From assembly GCA_018883185.1 (NCBI GenBank), contig VEQP01000016.1, positions 1-62,544 of the forward strand: a stretch of 62,544 nucleotides of DNA, read 5' to 3'. A program made the position numbers and the translations under genes. The notes under the pieces were generated by a model. The model was not told the origin of the DNA, did not search any database, and saw nothing but the letters and a program-made list of their open reading frames with translations. Below are positions 26,490 to 35,717 of the stretch, one piece after another. This DNA is from Nevskiaceae bacterium (GTDB lineage: Bacteria > Pseudomonadota > Gammaproteobacteria > Steroidobacterales > Steroidobacteraceae). Positions within the stretch are counted from its first letter, which is position 1, and each line of letters starts with the position of its first letter.

Positions 26490-26555
26490 GTATGTGGCGA
26501 TAACATGGCAGCTATTCAGCATGATCTGCGGTTCGCGGCGCCCTAAAGTGTCGCC

Positions 26556-29213
26556 ATGAACGCACTGCATGACAGCGATCCGGAAGAGACCCGCGAGTGG
26601 CTCGAGGCCTTGAAGGCGGCCGTGGCAAGCGGTGGGCGCGAGCGCGGCCTGTACCTGCTTACCCAACTCGAGCAGCAGGCACAGCAGCTCGGCGTGGTGG
26701 CGCATGTCATGCCGTATTCCGCTTACCAAAATACGGTGCCGCTGGCTGAGCAGGCGGTGCATCCGGGTGACGTTGCTCTCGAGGAGCGATTAACTGCGCT
26801 CATGCGTTGGAACGCGCTCGCGATGGTGGTGCGCGCCAACAAGGCCTACGGTGAGCTCGGCGGGCACGTGGCAACCTACGCGTCGGCTGCCGAGATCTTC
26901 GAGACCGGACTCAATCACTTTTTCCGCGGGCCCGATGCGCCGGGCGGTGGCGATCTGGTGTTCTTTCAGCCGCACTCGGCGCCCGGGGTTTATGCGCGAG
27001 CGTGGCTCGAGGGGCGGATCAGCGAAGCGCAACTGATGCGCTATCGGCAGGAAACCGGCGGCGAGGGGCTTTGCAGCTACCCGCATCCCTGGCTGATGCC
27101 GAATTTCTGGCAGTTTCCGACAGGCTCGATGGGCATCGGCCCGATCAATTCCATCTATCAGGCGCGATTCTTGCGCTACCTCGAGCACCGCGGTCTCGCC
27201 GAGACCTCCGCGCGTCGCGTATGGGGCATCTTCGGCGATGGTGAGATGGATGAGCCCGAGTCGATTGGTGCGCTGACCCTTGCAGCGCGCGAGAAGCTCG
27301 ACAACCTCACTTTCATCATCAATTGCAATCTGCAGCGGCTGGACGGCCCCGTGCGTGGCAACGGCCAGATCATCCAGGAGCTCGAGGCGTTATTCACAGG
27401 CGCGGGCTGGAACGTCATCAAGGTGTTATGGGGCTCGGACTGGGATGCGCTGTTTGCACGCGATCGCAATCATGCGCTGCTCAAGGCCTTCGCGGGCACG
27501 GTCGATGGGCAGTATCAGACCCTGGGCGCCAACGATGGGGCCTACAACCAGCAACATTTCTTTGCCCTAGATCCGCAACTTCGTGCGCTGGTGGCGCATA
27601 TGTCGCTGTCGGAGATCGATGCTCTGAAGCGAGGCGGTCATGACTTCCGCAAGTTGTACGCGGCATTCGCTGCGGCGATCGCGCACAAAGGTCAACCGAC
27701 GGTGATCCTTGCCAAGACCAAGAAAGGTTACGGTATGGGCCGCGCTGGCGAATCGCGCATGACGGCTCATCAGGAAAAAAAGCTGGATGTGGATGCGCTG
27801 CGCGAGTTTCGCGACCGATTCAACCTGCCGCTGTCGGATCGTGAGGTCGAGGAACTGCGTTTTCTGAAGCCCGCCGAGGACAGTGCCGAGCTGCGCTACC
27901 TGCGCGAGCGGCGCAGCGCTCTCGGCGGTGCGTTGCCCACACGTCGAGCTCAGGGTGAAACGCTCGCAGTGCCACCGCTCGATACCTACGCGGGTTTTGC
28001 GCTCAATGCCGGTGGCAAGGAGATGTCGACGACGATGGCGGTCGTGCGCCTGATCAGCGCTCTGCTGCGCGATCGTGTGTTGGGTCCGCGTCTCGTACCG
28101 ATCGTTGCCGATGAGGCGCGGACCTTCGGTATGGCCGCTCTGTTTCGCCAGATCGGCATCTATTCCCCGCTCGGTCAGTTATATGAGCCGGAAGATGCGG
28201 GCTCGCTGCTGTCGTATCGGGAAAGTCGTGATGGTCAGTTGCTGGAGGAGGGCATCACCGAGGCCGGTGCGCTGTCGTCCTGGGTTGCCGCAGCGACGAG
28301 CTATAGCGTGCATGGCGTCACGCTGCTGCCGATCTACATCTACTACTCCATCTTTGGTTTTCAACGCGTCGGCGATCTGATCTGGGCCGCTGCTGATCAA
28401 CGTGCCCGCGGCTTTCTGCTCGGGGCTACGGCGGGGCGCACAACACTCGGCGGTGAGGGTTTGCAGCATCAGGACGGTTCGAGCCACCTGGTTGCCGCAA
28501 CGGTGCCCAACTGCCGCGCGTATGACCCCGCCTTTGCCGCTGAACTCGCCGTGATCTTTGATCATGGCGCGCGGCGCATGTTGCAGGAGAACTGCGATGA
28601 GTTCTATTACCTCACGGTGATGAACGAGAACTATGCGCAGCCTGATCTGCCCGAGGGCGCTGCTGAAGGTGTGATTCGTGGCATGTACCGTTTTACGGTT
28701 TGCGGCGAGCCCGCGACACCACAGCTGCGATTGCTTGGCGCGGGTGCGATCCTGCGCGAGGTGTTGGCGGCTGGCGAGCTGCTGCGCGACGAGTTCAACG
28801 TCAGCAGCGAAGTATGGAGCGTCACGAGCTTCAGTGAATTGGCGCGTGAGGCGCGTGATTGCGAGCGCTGGAATCGCCTCAATCCGCTGCAATCGCCTCG
28901 TCAAAGTCACCTTGAGCGCTCGCTCGCCGGCGCGGCGCCGATCGTCGCCGCCAGCGACTACGTGCGCGCGGTGCCGCAGATGCTCGCGAGCTTCCTGCCG
29001 CAGCGGCGCTACGTGGTGCTCGGTACGGATGGCTTCGGCCGTAGCGACACCCGCGCCGCGCTTCGGGAGTTTTTCGAAGTGGATCGTTACAGCATCGTGC
29101 TGGCCGCGCTGCAGACGCTGGCCGAGTCGGGTGCGATGACGCGCGAGCGATGGGCGGATGCCGTGCAGCGTTACGGCAAGCAGGGCGGCAGCCGACCGTC
29201 TTGGGAACGCTGA
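26556..29213 (+). CDS. aceE: Pyruvate dehydrogenase E1 component, homodimeric type
   Basis: The 885-residue protein (E. coli AceE is 887) aligns along its length with AceE. It has ELERRL-type and RWNALAMVVRANK N-terminal segments, GGDLVFFQPHSAPGVYARA, SSYPHP-like CSYPHPWLMP, and the thiamine-diphosphate motif IFGDGEMDEPESIGA...NLTFIINCNLQRLDGP. The central linker region (FGMAALFRQIGIYSPLGQLYEPED) and C-terminal domain are present. It catalyses decarboxylation of pyruvate and reductive acetylation of lipoyl-E2. The E2 and E3 genes (aceF, lpd) are not adjacent, which is unusual. It is divergent from an Lrp-type regulator and convergent with putA, 5 bp apart. Confidence 0.95.
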   Translation: MNALHDSDPEETREWLEALKAAVASGGRERGLYLLTQLEQQAQQLGVVAHVMPYSAYQNTVPLAEQAVHPGDVALEERLTALMRWNALAMVVRANKAYGELGGHVATYASAAEIFETGLNHFFRGPDAPGGGDLVFFQPHSAPGVYARAWLEGRISEAQLMRYRQETGGEGLCSYPHPWLMPNFWQFPTGSMGIGPINSIYQARFLRYLEHRGLAETSARRVWGIFGDGEMDEPESIGALTLAAREKLDNLTFIINCNLQRLDGPVRGNGQIIQELEALFTGAGWNVIKVLWGSDWDALFARDRNHALLKAFAGTVDGQYQTLGANDGAYNQQHFFALDPQLRALVAHMSLSEIDALKRGGHDFRKLYAAFAAAIAHKGQPTVILAKTKKGYGMGRAGESRMTAHQEKKLDVDALREFRDRFNLPLSDREVEELRFLKPAEDSAELRYLRERRSALGGALPTRRAQGETLAVPPLDTYAGFALNAGGKEMSTTMAVVRLISALLRDRVLGPRLVPIVADEARTFGMAALFRQIGIYSPLGQLYEPEDAGSLLSYRESRDGQLLEEGITEAGALSSWVAAATSYSVHGVTLLPIYIYYSIFGFQRVGDLIWAAADQRARGFLLGATAGRTTLGGEGLQHQDGSSHLVAATVPNCRAYDPAFAAELAVIFDHGARRMLQENCDEFYYLTVMNENYAQPDLPEGAAEGVIRGMYRFTVCGEPATPQLRLLGAGAILREVLAAGELLRDEFNVSSEVWSVTSFSELAREARDCERWNRLNPLQSPRQSHLERSLAGAAPIVAASDYVRAVPQMLASFLPQRRYVVLGTDGFGRSDTRAALREFFEVDRYSIVLAALQTLAESGAMTRERWADAVQRYGKQGGSRPSWER

Positions 29214-29218
29214 GGGTG

Positions 29219-32200
29219 TCAGTCGAGGCTGAGTAGCGCCGTGTTGCCACCCGTCGCGGTCGTGTTGACCGTCAGTACGCGCTCGGTCGTCAGTCGCGCG
29301 AGGTAATGCGGGCCCCCCGCCTTGGGGCCGGTGCCCGACAAGCCCGTGCCACCAAAGGGCTGCACGCCCACCACGGCACCGATCATGTTGCGGTTTACGT
29401 ACACATTGCCGGCGAGGGAGTCAGCGAACGCACGTTGTCGCGTGTACTCGAGGCGCGTCTGTACGCCGAGCGTTAGTCCGTAGCCGTTGGCGCGTATGGC
29501 CGCGAGCAATTGCGGGAGCGCTTGGGCCCGATAACGCACCACGTGCAGGATCGGCCCGAAGGCCTCCTCACGCAGATCGGCGACATCGGTGATTTCGATC
29601 AATGCGGGCGGTACGTAGCGCTCGGCTTCGCGGAGCCCTATGGGCAGCGTGCAGCGTTTGCGCAGGCGACCGCGGGCCGACATCCGCTCGATGTGAGCCT
29701 GTAGTTTTTGCGCCGCTGCGACGGTGATCACAGGGCCGACGTCGGTATCGAGCGCGGCGGCCTCACCGATGACCAGCGTGTCCATGGCGCCCTCGAGCAT
29801 CTCGAGGATGCGCTCGGCCGAGTCCTCCTGCAGGCAGAGCAGCCGCAAGGCTGAGCAACGCTGCCCGGCGCTGCCGAAGGCCGAGGCCACAGCGTCATCG
29901 ACGACTTGCTCTGGCAGCGCCGTGGAATCGACCACCATGGCGTTCAGCCCGCCGGTCTCCGCGATCAGCGGCAGGATCGCCCCGTCGCGCGCGGCCAGTC
30001 GACGATTGAGCCACTGCGCTGTGGCCGTCGAGCCGGTGAAGACCACACCGGCGAGTGCGGGGTGGGCGAGTGCAATGTCGCCGAATGCCGGGCCCTCCAT
30101 CGGAACCACATGCAGTGCATCGGCAGGCAGGCCTGCTTCACGCAACAAGGCCGCGAATGCGAGTGCGATGCGCGGCGTGGTCTCTGCGGGTTTAGCAAGT
30201 ACGGTATTGCCCGTCACCAGGGCGGCGACGATCTGGCCTGCAAAAATAGCGAGCGGAAAATTCCACGGACTGATGCAGACCATCAAGCCACGCGGTGTGA
30301 GGGTGAGTTCATTGGTCTCGCCCGTGGGTCCGCGCAGGATCGTCGGCTGTCCCTGCAGGCGCCGCGCCTCGAGCGCGTAGTACCGACAAAAATCCGCAGC
30401 TTCGCGCACTTCGGCGATCGCATCCGCGGCAGTCTTGCCGGCCTCGTGCACGAGAAGCGCCATAAAGGAAGCCCGGCGTTCCTCCAACAGCTCTGCCGCA
30501 CGCTCAAACATCACAGCGCGGGCATGAACATCGACCGTTGCCCAGTTGCGCCCGTATGCGGCAGCACTCTGCAAGGCGTCCGTCAGATCATCGCTCGAGG
30601 CGAATGGGCACTCGCTGCGTGCTGCGTTGGTGTCGGCGAGCACCCGCTGCTGCAGCCACTCGAGCGAATTCGCTCGGCCGAAATCGAGGCCCTGCGAATT
30701 GCGCCGCTCGGTGCCATACAGGCCGACGGGCAGTGGAATCCCCGGGTGACTGAGACAGTCCTGCGCGCGCAATTGCGCGTAAGGGTCGGTGACCACCTGG
30801 TCGAGCGGGACTCGCTCATCCATGAATCGGTTCACGAACGAGGTGTTCGCGCCGTTTTCGAGCAGCCGCCGGACCAGATAGGCCAAGAGCTCGGCATGCG
30901 GCCCGACTGGCGCATACACCCGCACGGCTGGAAAGCCGGGCAGCTGCCGCCGCGCCTCGTCGTACAGCAGGCCGCCCATACCGTGCAAGCGCTGGAATTC
31001 GAAGCCTCGGGCGTCGGGTCGCAGCGCGAGGATCGCTCCCAGCGTGTGCGCGTTGTGCGTCGCGAACTGGGGATACACGTGGGGGATCGCGCCGAGAAGC
31101 TGCCGAGCGCAGGCGAGATACGCCACGTCAGTGGCCGCCTTGCGGGTGTAGACCGGGTACTGCTCCAGGCCGCGCTCTTGGGCGCGTTTGATCTCACTGT
31201 CCCAGTAGGCTCCCTTGACCAGACGAATCGCGAGCGGTCTGCCGAGGGCGCGAGCGCGCTCGAGCAAGTGGTCGATCACTGCCGGTGCCCGCCGACCGTA
31301 GGCCTGCACCGCGAGACCTAAACCCTCTCGACCTCGCGTGTGAGGATCGCGCATCAGCGCTTCGACAACCTGTAGCGACAACTCGAGGCGGTCCTGTTCT
31401 TCGGCATCGATAGTCAGGGCGATGCCGCGATCGGCGGCGAGCCGCCATAGCTCCAAGGCGCGCGGCAGCAGTTTCCCCAACGTTCGCTCCCGGTGCATGA
31501 GCGCGTAGCGGGGATCGAGCGCCGAGAGTTTGATGGAAATCGACGAATGCGCGTGTACGGAGGCGGCGGCCGTCATCGAAGCCGCAGGTCGTGCTGCAGC
31601 GATGGCCTCGATGGCATGCACGTAGGCCTCGTGGTACCGGCGCGCATCGGCATCGGTGCGGGCGCCTTCACCCAGCATGTCGAAGGAGGCCAGGGCGAGC
31701 GAGGGCTCTTTAGCGGAGCGCCGCAGGGCCTCCGCAATGCTACGACCGACCACGAATTCACCGCCGATGATGGTCATCGCTCGGCGCAAGGCCTGACGAA
31801 CGATCGGTTCGCTGGCGCGCTGGGTGAGGCTGCGCAGGAACCCGCCGGCGTCGACGGTCATCGACGCGGGCAAATCGACCAGTCTTCCCGTGAGCATCAA
31901 GCCCCAGGTCGAGGCATTGACAAACAGCGAGTCGGAGCGACCTGCGTGGGCGCCCCAATCACCCGCCGCGAGTTTCTCTGCGATCAGTCGATCGGCGGTA
32001 TCGTCGTCCGGGATTCGCAGCAAGGCCTCGGCGAGGCACATGAGGGCGATGCCTTCCTGATTGGAGAGGCCGAACTCCTGCAAGAAGGCATCGAGATAGG
32101 GGCGCTCCTCGGCACGCGCTCGGGCGCCGGCCACCAAGCGGCGCGCCGACTCGAGGGCGGACTGCCTCTCGCCGGGAGAGAGGGCCTCGAGAAGCGCGGT

Positions 32201-32245
32201 GACGTCCTGCGCCTCATCGCGCAGCGGGGGCGAGCGGAACTCCAT
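29219..32245 (-). CDS. putA: Bifunctional proline dehydrogenase / P5C dehydrogenase
   Basis: The 1008-residue PutA has the short architecture without the N-terminal ribbon-helix-helix repressor domain of E. coli PutA (1320 residues). An alpha-domain precedes the proline dehydrogenase barrel (SIKLSALDPRYALMHRERTL, LTIDAEEQDRLELSLQ, RLVKGAYWDSEIKRAQ). The P5C dehydrogenase follows: PWNFPLAIFAGQIVAALVTGNTVLAKPAE, EtgGLNAMVVDSTALPEQVV and the catalytic Cys in SAGQRCSALRLL. It oxidises proline to glutamate through a channelled intermediate, with electrons passing from FAD to quinone. Because it cannot self-repress, regulation must come from elsewhere; the Lrp-type gene 3 kb away is a candidate. 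Confidence 0.95.
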   Translation of the reverse strand: MEFRSPPLRDEAQDVTALLEALSPGERQSALESARRLVAGARARAEERPYLDAFLQEFGLSNQEGIALMCLAEALLRIPDDDTADRLIAEKLAAGDWGAHAGRSDSLFVNASTWGLMLTGRLVDLPASMTVDAGGFLRSLTQRASEPIVRQALRRAMTIIGGEFVVGRSIAEALRRSAKEPSLALASFDMLGEGARTDADARRYHEAYVHAIEAIAAARPAASMTAAASVHAHSSISIKLSALDPRYALMHRERTLGKLLPRALELWRLAADRGIALTIDAEEQDRLELSLQVVEALMRDPHTRGREGLGLAVQAYGRRAPAVIDHLLERARALGRPLAIRLVKGAYWDSEIKRAQERGLEQYPVYTRKAATDVAYLACARQLLGAIPHVYPQFATHNAHTLGAILALRPDARGFEFQRLHGMGGLLYDEARRQLPGFPAVRVYAPVGPHAELLAYLVRRLLENGANTSFVNRFMDERVPLDQVVTDPYAQLRAQDCLSHPGIPLPVGLYGTERRNSQGLDFGRANSLEWLQQRVLADTNAARSECPFASSDDLTDALQSAAAYGRNWATVDVHARAVMFERAAELLEERRASFMALLVHEAGKTAADAIAEVREAADFCRYYALEARRLQGQPTILRGPTGETNELTLTPRGLMVCISPWNFPLAIFAGQIVAALVTGNTVLAKPAETTPRIALAFAALLREAGLPADALHVVPMEGPAFGDIALAHPALAGVVFTGSTATAQWLNRRLAARDGAILPLIAETGGLNAMVVDSTALPEQVVDDAVASAFGSAGQRCSALRLLCLQEDSAERILEMLEGAMDTLVIGEAAALDTDVGPVITVAAAQKLQAHIERMSARGRLRKRCTLPIGLREAERYVPPALIEITDVADLREEAFGPILHVVRYRAQALPQLLAAIRANGYGLTLGVQTRLEYTRQRAFADSLAGNVYVNRNMIGAVVGVQPFGGTGLSGTGPKAGGPHYLARLTTERVLTVNTTATGGNTALLSLD

Positions 32246-32247
32246 GG

Positions 32248-32262
32248 AAGCGCATTATGCCC
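32248..32262. promoter_or_regulatory. Candidate Lrp-like site upstream of putA
   Basis: AAGCGCATTATGCCC, ending within 20 bp of the putA start, matches 10 of 15 positions of the Lrp consensus and 11 of 14 positions of the core of the site beside the Lrp-type gene (26475-26489). It is weaker than that site and could be chance. Confidence 0.3.
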
Positions 32263-32355
32263 GGCTGAGCTCGGCGACAGCGCGGAAAGGCGGCACCGTC
32301 ATGAACCTTTCAGGCTTCTCGGGTACACTCGGCTATCCCTTTTCCTCGGTGACAC

Positions 32356-33441
32356 ATGGAAACACTTGGCCCCCCGCAGGCAGACCCCTCGACGACGACG
32401 AGCCGTAAGGCCTTGTTGCTGGCTTTCGAAAATGCGGGTTACCTCAAGCCGTTCTTCGCACTGGCCGTAGACCTCGGCATTTTTGCCGGCGGGTTGGCAC
32501 TGGTGCTTATGGACGGTGCGGTGTGGTGGAAGCTGCTCGGTACGGTGCTCATCACCGCGGGCATCGTGCGTCTGTTCCTTATCGGGCACGACGCCTGCCA
32601 TGGTTCGTTTTTCAAGAGCCAGTTGCTGAACGATATTTTTGGTCGAGTGGCCTTCCTGCCCTCGATGACGGCGTTCAGCCTCTGGGATGTTGGCCACAAC
32701 GTCGCGCACCATGGCTTCAATAATCTCAAGGGGCGCGACCAGGTGTGGGCGCCGTTTTCCAAAGAAGAGTTCGATGCGTTGCCGCGCTATCGTCGGGTGC
32801 TCGAGCGGATTTATCGCAGTGGCGCCGGATGGGGCCTGTATTACTTCCTCGAACTCTGGTGGAAGAAGCTTTATTTCGCGACCCGTCGCCAGATCGGAGC
32901 GAGCCGCGCCAAGTACCAGTGGGACAGTGTGCTGGTGACTGTGGGCATGGTGTCTTGGATCGCGCTGGTGGCACTCGTCGCGATCGAGACGGAACAAAGC
33001 TTCTGGCTGCTGTTTGTGCTCGGAATCGTCGTGCCTTTCGCTCTCTGGAACGCGATCATGGGCTTCGTGGTGTTCGTCCACCACACCCATCCGGCCATTG
33101 CTTGGTTCCAGAAGCGGCAGGAGTGGCAGCGCTACCGCGCCTACCTCACTGCAACCGTGCATGTGAAGTTCCCATTCGGCCTTGATCGCTTGATGCACAA
33201 CATCATGGAGCACAACGCGCACCACCTGAATCCGCGTATCCCGATGTACTCGCTGCGCAAGGCGCAGCGCGTATTGAACGAGCGGTTCAACGACCAGTAC
33301 CAGGCCTACCGCATGACCTGGCGCGTGTATCGGGACTGCGTTCGCCGCTGCAAGCTCTATGATTTCGCCAACCACGCGTGGCTCGATTTCCGCGGTCAGG
33401 TGACATCTCGCGTCAACTTGGTTGCGGCACCGGCCGGCTGA
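32356..33441 (+). CDS. Membrane fatty-acid desaturase
   Basis: The 361-residue protein has four or so membrane segments and the three histidine boxes of the acyl-lipid desaturase family: HDACH, HNVAHH and HNAHH (in NIMEHNAHHLNPRIPMY). It introduces a double bond into lipid acyl chains using a diiron centre and electrons from ferredoxin or cytochrome. The regiospecificity (delta-9 or delta-12 type) cannot be assigned. A weak sigma70-like -10 (TACACT, 32324-32329) lies upstream. The stop is overlapped by the following selO reading frame. Confidence 0.85.
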   Translation: METLGPPQADPSTTTSRKALLLAFENAGYLKPFFALAVDLGIFAGGLALVLMDGAVWWKLLGTVLITAGIVRLFLIGHDACHGSFFKSQLLNDIFGRVAFLPSMTAFSLWDVGHNVAHHGFNNLKGRDQVWAPFSKEEFDALPRYRRVLERIYRSGAGWGLYYFLELWWKKLYFATRRQIGASRAKYQWDSVLVTVGMVSWIALVALVAIETEQSFWLLFVLGIVVPFALWNAIMGFVVFVHHTHPAIAWFQKRQEWQRYRAYLTATVHVKFPFGLDRLMHNIMEHNAHHLNPRIPMYSLRKAQRVLNERFNDQYQAYRMTWRVYRDCVRRCKLYDFANHAWLDFRGQVTSRVNLVAAPAG

Positions 33442-35027
33442 GGTTCGCGGCCCTGGCTGATTTGCTGCACGGGGTCTACCTCGATCGGTTCGTTGCCGAG
33501 CTTCCGGGTGACCATAGCGGAGACCCCCAGCCTCGCGCCGTTCCCGGGGTGTGCTACTCACTGGTCCAGCCCACCCCCGTTCGCGACGCGCAACTTCTGG
33601 CGTGGAATGCGGCGCTCGCGCAGCAACTCGGTTTCGACGCGTTGGCGCCTGAAGTCTCTTGCTTGCAGGTGCTCGTCGGCAATGCCGTGGCGCCCGGCAT
33701 GCGACCCTACGCCGCGCGCTACGGCGGGCATCAATTTGGCAACTGGGCGGGTCAGTTGGGTGATGGGCGGGCGATCACGCTCGGCGAACTTCGCCTCCCT
33801 GATGGCAGCGTCCGCGAGTTGCAGCTTAAGGGCGCGGGCCAAACTCCCTACTCGCGTTTCGCCGACGGCCGTGCCGTCCTGCGTTCGAGTTTGCGTGAAT
33901 ACCTCTGCAGCGAGGCGATGCACGCGCTCGGCGTGCCGACCACGCGGGCCTTGAGTCTCCTCGGAACGGGCGAGGGGGTCGTTCGCGACATGTTCTATGA
34001 CGGCAGGCCCGAGAGCGAACCTGGCGCGATCGTGTGTCGGGTGGCGCCCTCGTTTGTGCGCTTCGGCAATTTCGAGATCCACGCCGCGTTGCAGGAGCAC
34101 GATCCGCTGCGCCGTTTGCTCGAGTGGGTGATTCGGCATCACTTCCCTCAATTCGCGCCGGGTGCAGCCGATGTGGCCGACAGTCGTCGATATGCAGACT
34201 GGTTTCGCGAGGTGTGCGAGCGGACCGCGGTCATGGTCGCGCACTGGATGCGGGTCGGCTTCGTGCATGGCGTGATGAACACCGACAACATGTCGGTGCT
34301 CGGCCTGACCATCGACTACGGGCCCTATGGTTGGCTCGAAGGCTACGAGCCCGGTTGGACGCCGAACACCACTGATGCCTCGGGTCGTCGGTATTGCTAT
34401 GGCAACCAACCGCAGATCGCTCTGTGGAATCTGGCGCGGCTCGCGAGTGCCCTGATGCCGCTCGTCGAGGACAAGGCTGCCCTGCAGGATGGCCTGGAGC
34501 ACTATCGGGCGACGTTCGCTGCGCAGCACCAGAGGCTTTTCGCGGCGAAGCTAGGCCTGCCCAGTCTCGACCGACCGGAGGACGAAGCCTTGCTAGCCGA
34601 TCTCCTACGCTTGTTGCAGGTGGCAGAGACCGACATGACTCTGTTTTTCCGCGCGCTCGGCAATCTCGACGGACGAGCGGCCGTGGCGCTTGCCTCATAT
34701 TCGCCGGATGCACTCGATGCGCAGCAGGCTGCGCAGTGGGACGCTTGGTTTGCTCGCTACGCGCAGCGCGCGGCAGAGGAGGGCGAGGCTCCCGAGGTTC
34801 GGCGCGAGCGCATGAATGCGCACAACCCGATTTACGTGCCGCGCAACTATCTGGCGCAGCAGGCCATCGATGCGGCGACACAAGGGGACCTCGACCCATT
34901 GCACGCGCTGCTGCGCGTGCTGGAGCGGCCCTACACCGAGCAAGCCGGGTGCGAGGCCTTTGCTGCGAAACGACCGGAATGGGCGCGTCACAAACCGGGC
35001 TGCTCGGCGCTTTCCTGCAGCTCCTGA
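33378..35027 (+). CDS. selO: Protein AMPylase SelO (YdiU/UPF0061 family)
   Basis: The pseudokinase-fold adenylyltransferase is clear from ARYGGHQFGNWAGQLGDGRAITLGE, LKGAGQTPYSRFADGRAVLRSS, REYLCSEAMHALGVPTTRALSL, GFVHGVMNTDNMSVLGLTIDYGP and WNLARLASAL. The C-terminus SCSS carries the conserved Cys that is selenocysteine in animals. SelO transfers AMP to Ser/Thr/Tyr of target proteins under redox control. The start is uncertain. The in-frame ATG at 33378 would overlap the desaturase by 64 bases; alternatives are CTG at 33438, overlapping the desaturase TGA, CTG at 33453 or TTG at 33462. Family N-termini suggest a start near 33438-33462, i.e. about 520-529 residues. Confidence 0.92.
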   Translation: MARFPRSGDISRQLGCGTGRLRFAALADLLHGVYLDRFVAELPGDHSGDPQPRAVPGVCYSLVQPTPVRDAQLLAWNAALAQQLGFDALAPEVSCLQVLVGNAVAPGMRPYAARYGGHQFGNWAGQLGDGRAITLGELRLPDGSVRELQLKGAGQTPYSRFADGRAVLRSSLREYLCSEAMHALGVPTTRALSLLGTGEGVVRDMFYDGRPESEPGAIVCRVAPSFVRFGNFEIHAALQEHDPLRRLLEWVIRHHFPQFAPGAADVADSRRYADWFREVCERTAVMVAHWMRVGFVHGVMNTDNMSVLGLTIDYGPYGWLEGYEPGWTPNTTDASGRRYCYGNQPQIALWNLARLASALMPLVEDKAALQDGLEHYRATFAAQHQRLFAAKLGLPSLDRPEDEALLADLLRLLQVAETDMTLFFRALGNLDGRAAVALASYSPDALDAQQAAQWDAWFARYAQRAAEEGEAPEVRRERMNAHNPIYVPRNYLAQQAIDAATQGDLDPLHALLRVLERPYTEQAGCEAFAAKRPEWARHKPGCSALSCSS

Positions 35028-35095
35028 AGCATTGACGCTGCAGCGGTGCCCGCGTAGTCTCCTTCTGTTAAATTTTCCCTTTGAGGCGGCCGACG

Positions 35096-35641
35096 ATGAC
35101 GACCATGTCCCAGCGCTCCTATTGGCTTACCGCGGGTACCCTTGCGGCAATCATGGCCGTCACCCGGATCGGGCACTTCGGTGAGGCGGGCGGTTTGCCG
35201 GACGCGTCGTGGGCGGTGTTTTTCCTGGGTGGCCTGTGGCTGCGCGACTCGCGCCTGTTCCCGGCGTTCTTCGCGCTGGGTTGGGTGGCCGACATGATCG
35301 CCTTCTCGCTGGGTACGCCGACGAATTGCTACTCGATTGCGTATCTGTTCCTGATCCCCGCCTACGCTAGCCTCTGGTTCGCCGGCCGTCTGGCCAGTGA
35401 GCGACTGCCGCAGCAAGTGGCTGCGGTGGTGGTGGGTGCAACGCTGTGCTTCGGGTTCGCGAATCTCGGCATGCTGTGGCTCGCGCCGAGCGCGCAAGGC
35501 CTCTCCGCAGCGGAGTTCGCTCGTGCTGTGGCGGGGTACTTCCCGGGTTATCTGCTGACGATGAGCGTCTATGTCGCCGTCGGGCTGCTCGCGGCGCAGT
35601 TGCTCGGCAAACTTCGGCTGGGCGTTCGCGCCGGCGAGTAA
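35096..35641 (+). CDS. BtuM-like small membrane protein (candidate cobalamin transporter)
   Basis: The chosen ATG (35096) is preceded by GAGGCGG at good spacing. The 181-residue protein has about six hydrophobic helices with the motif pattern WLRDSRLFPAFFALGWVADMIAFSLG and NCYSIAYLFLIPAYASLWFAGR. Length, topology and a single Cys78 at the start of that segment fit the solitary ECF S-component-like BtuM proteins, in which a cysteine at about position 80 ligands cobalamin. No cobalamin riboswitch or other B12 gene is visible, so the assignment rests on resemblance. Otherwise it is an uncharacterised membrane protein. A strong terminator follows. Confidence 0.5.
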   Translation: MTTMSQRSYWLTAGTLAAIMAVTRIGHFGEAGGLPDASWAVFFLGGLWLRDSRLFPAFFALGWVADMIAFSLGTPTNCYSIAYLFLIPAYASLWFAGRLASERLPQQVAAVVVGATLCFGFANLGMLWLAPSAQGLSAAEFARAVAGYFPGYLLTMSVYVAVGLLAAQLLGKLRLGVRAGE

Positions 35642-35658
35642 AAGCGAGTTTGAATAAA

Positions 35659-35692
35659 AAAGGGCGCGGCGGAGAAATCCGCCGCGCCCTTT
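35659..35692. terminator. Bidirectional intrinsic terminator
   Basis: This is a perfect 15-bp stem (35659-35673 pairing with 35678-35692) with a GAAA tetraloop. The stem is GC-rich with AAA/TTT at its ends, giving a T-run on either strand. It lies between the convergent BtuM-like gene (plus) and porin gene (minus). It is the clearest terminator in the window. Confidence 0.92.
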
Positions 35693-35717
35693 GCTTTGAT
35701 GCGCTACGCCTCGTCGA

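Noticed and set aside
29906-31321. 471-aa plus-strand frame antisense to putA
   Set aside because: Overlaps conserved PutA catalytic regions in antisense and has no family resemblance.
33378-33461. ATG 33378 as a secure selO start
   Set aside because: It lies 64 bases inside the desaturase and adds sequence not expected for the family; kept only as the outer boundary.
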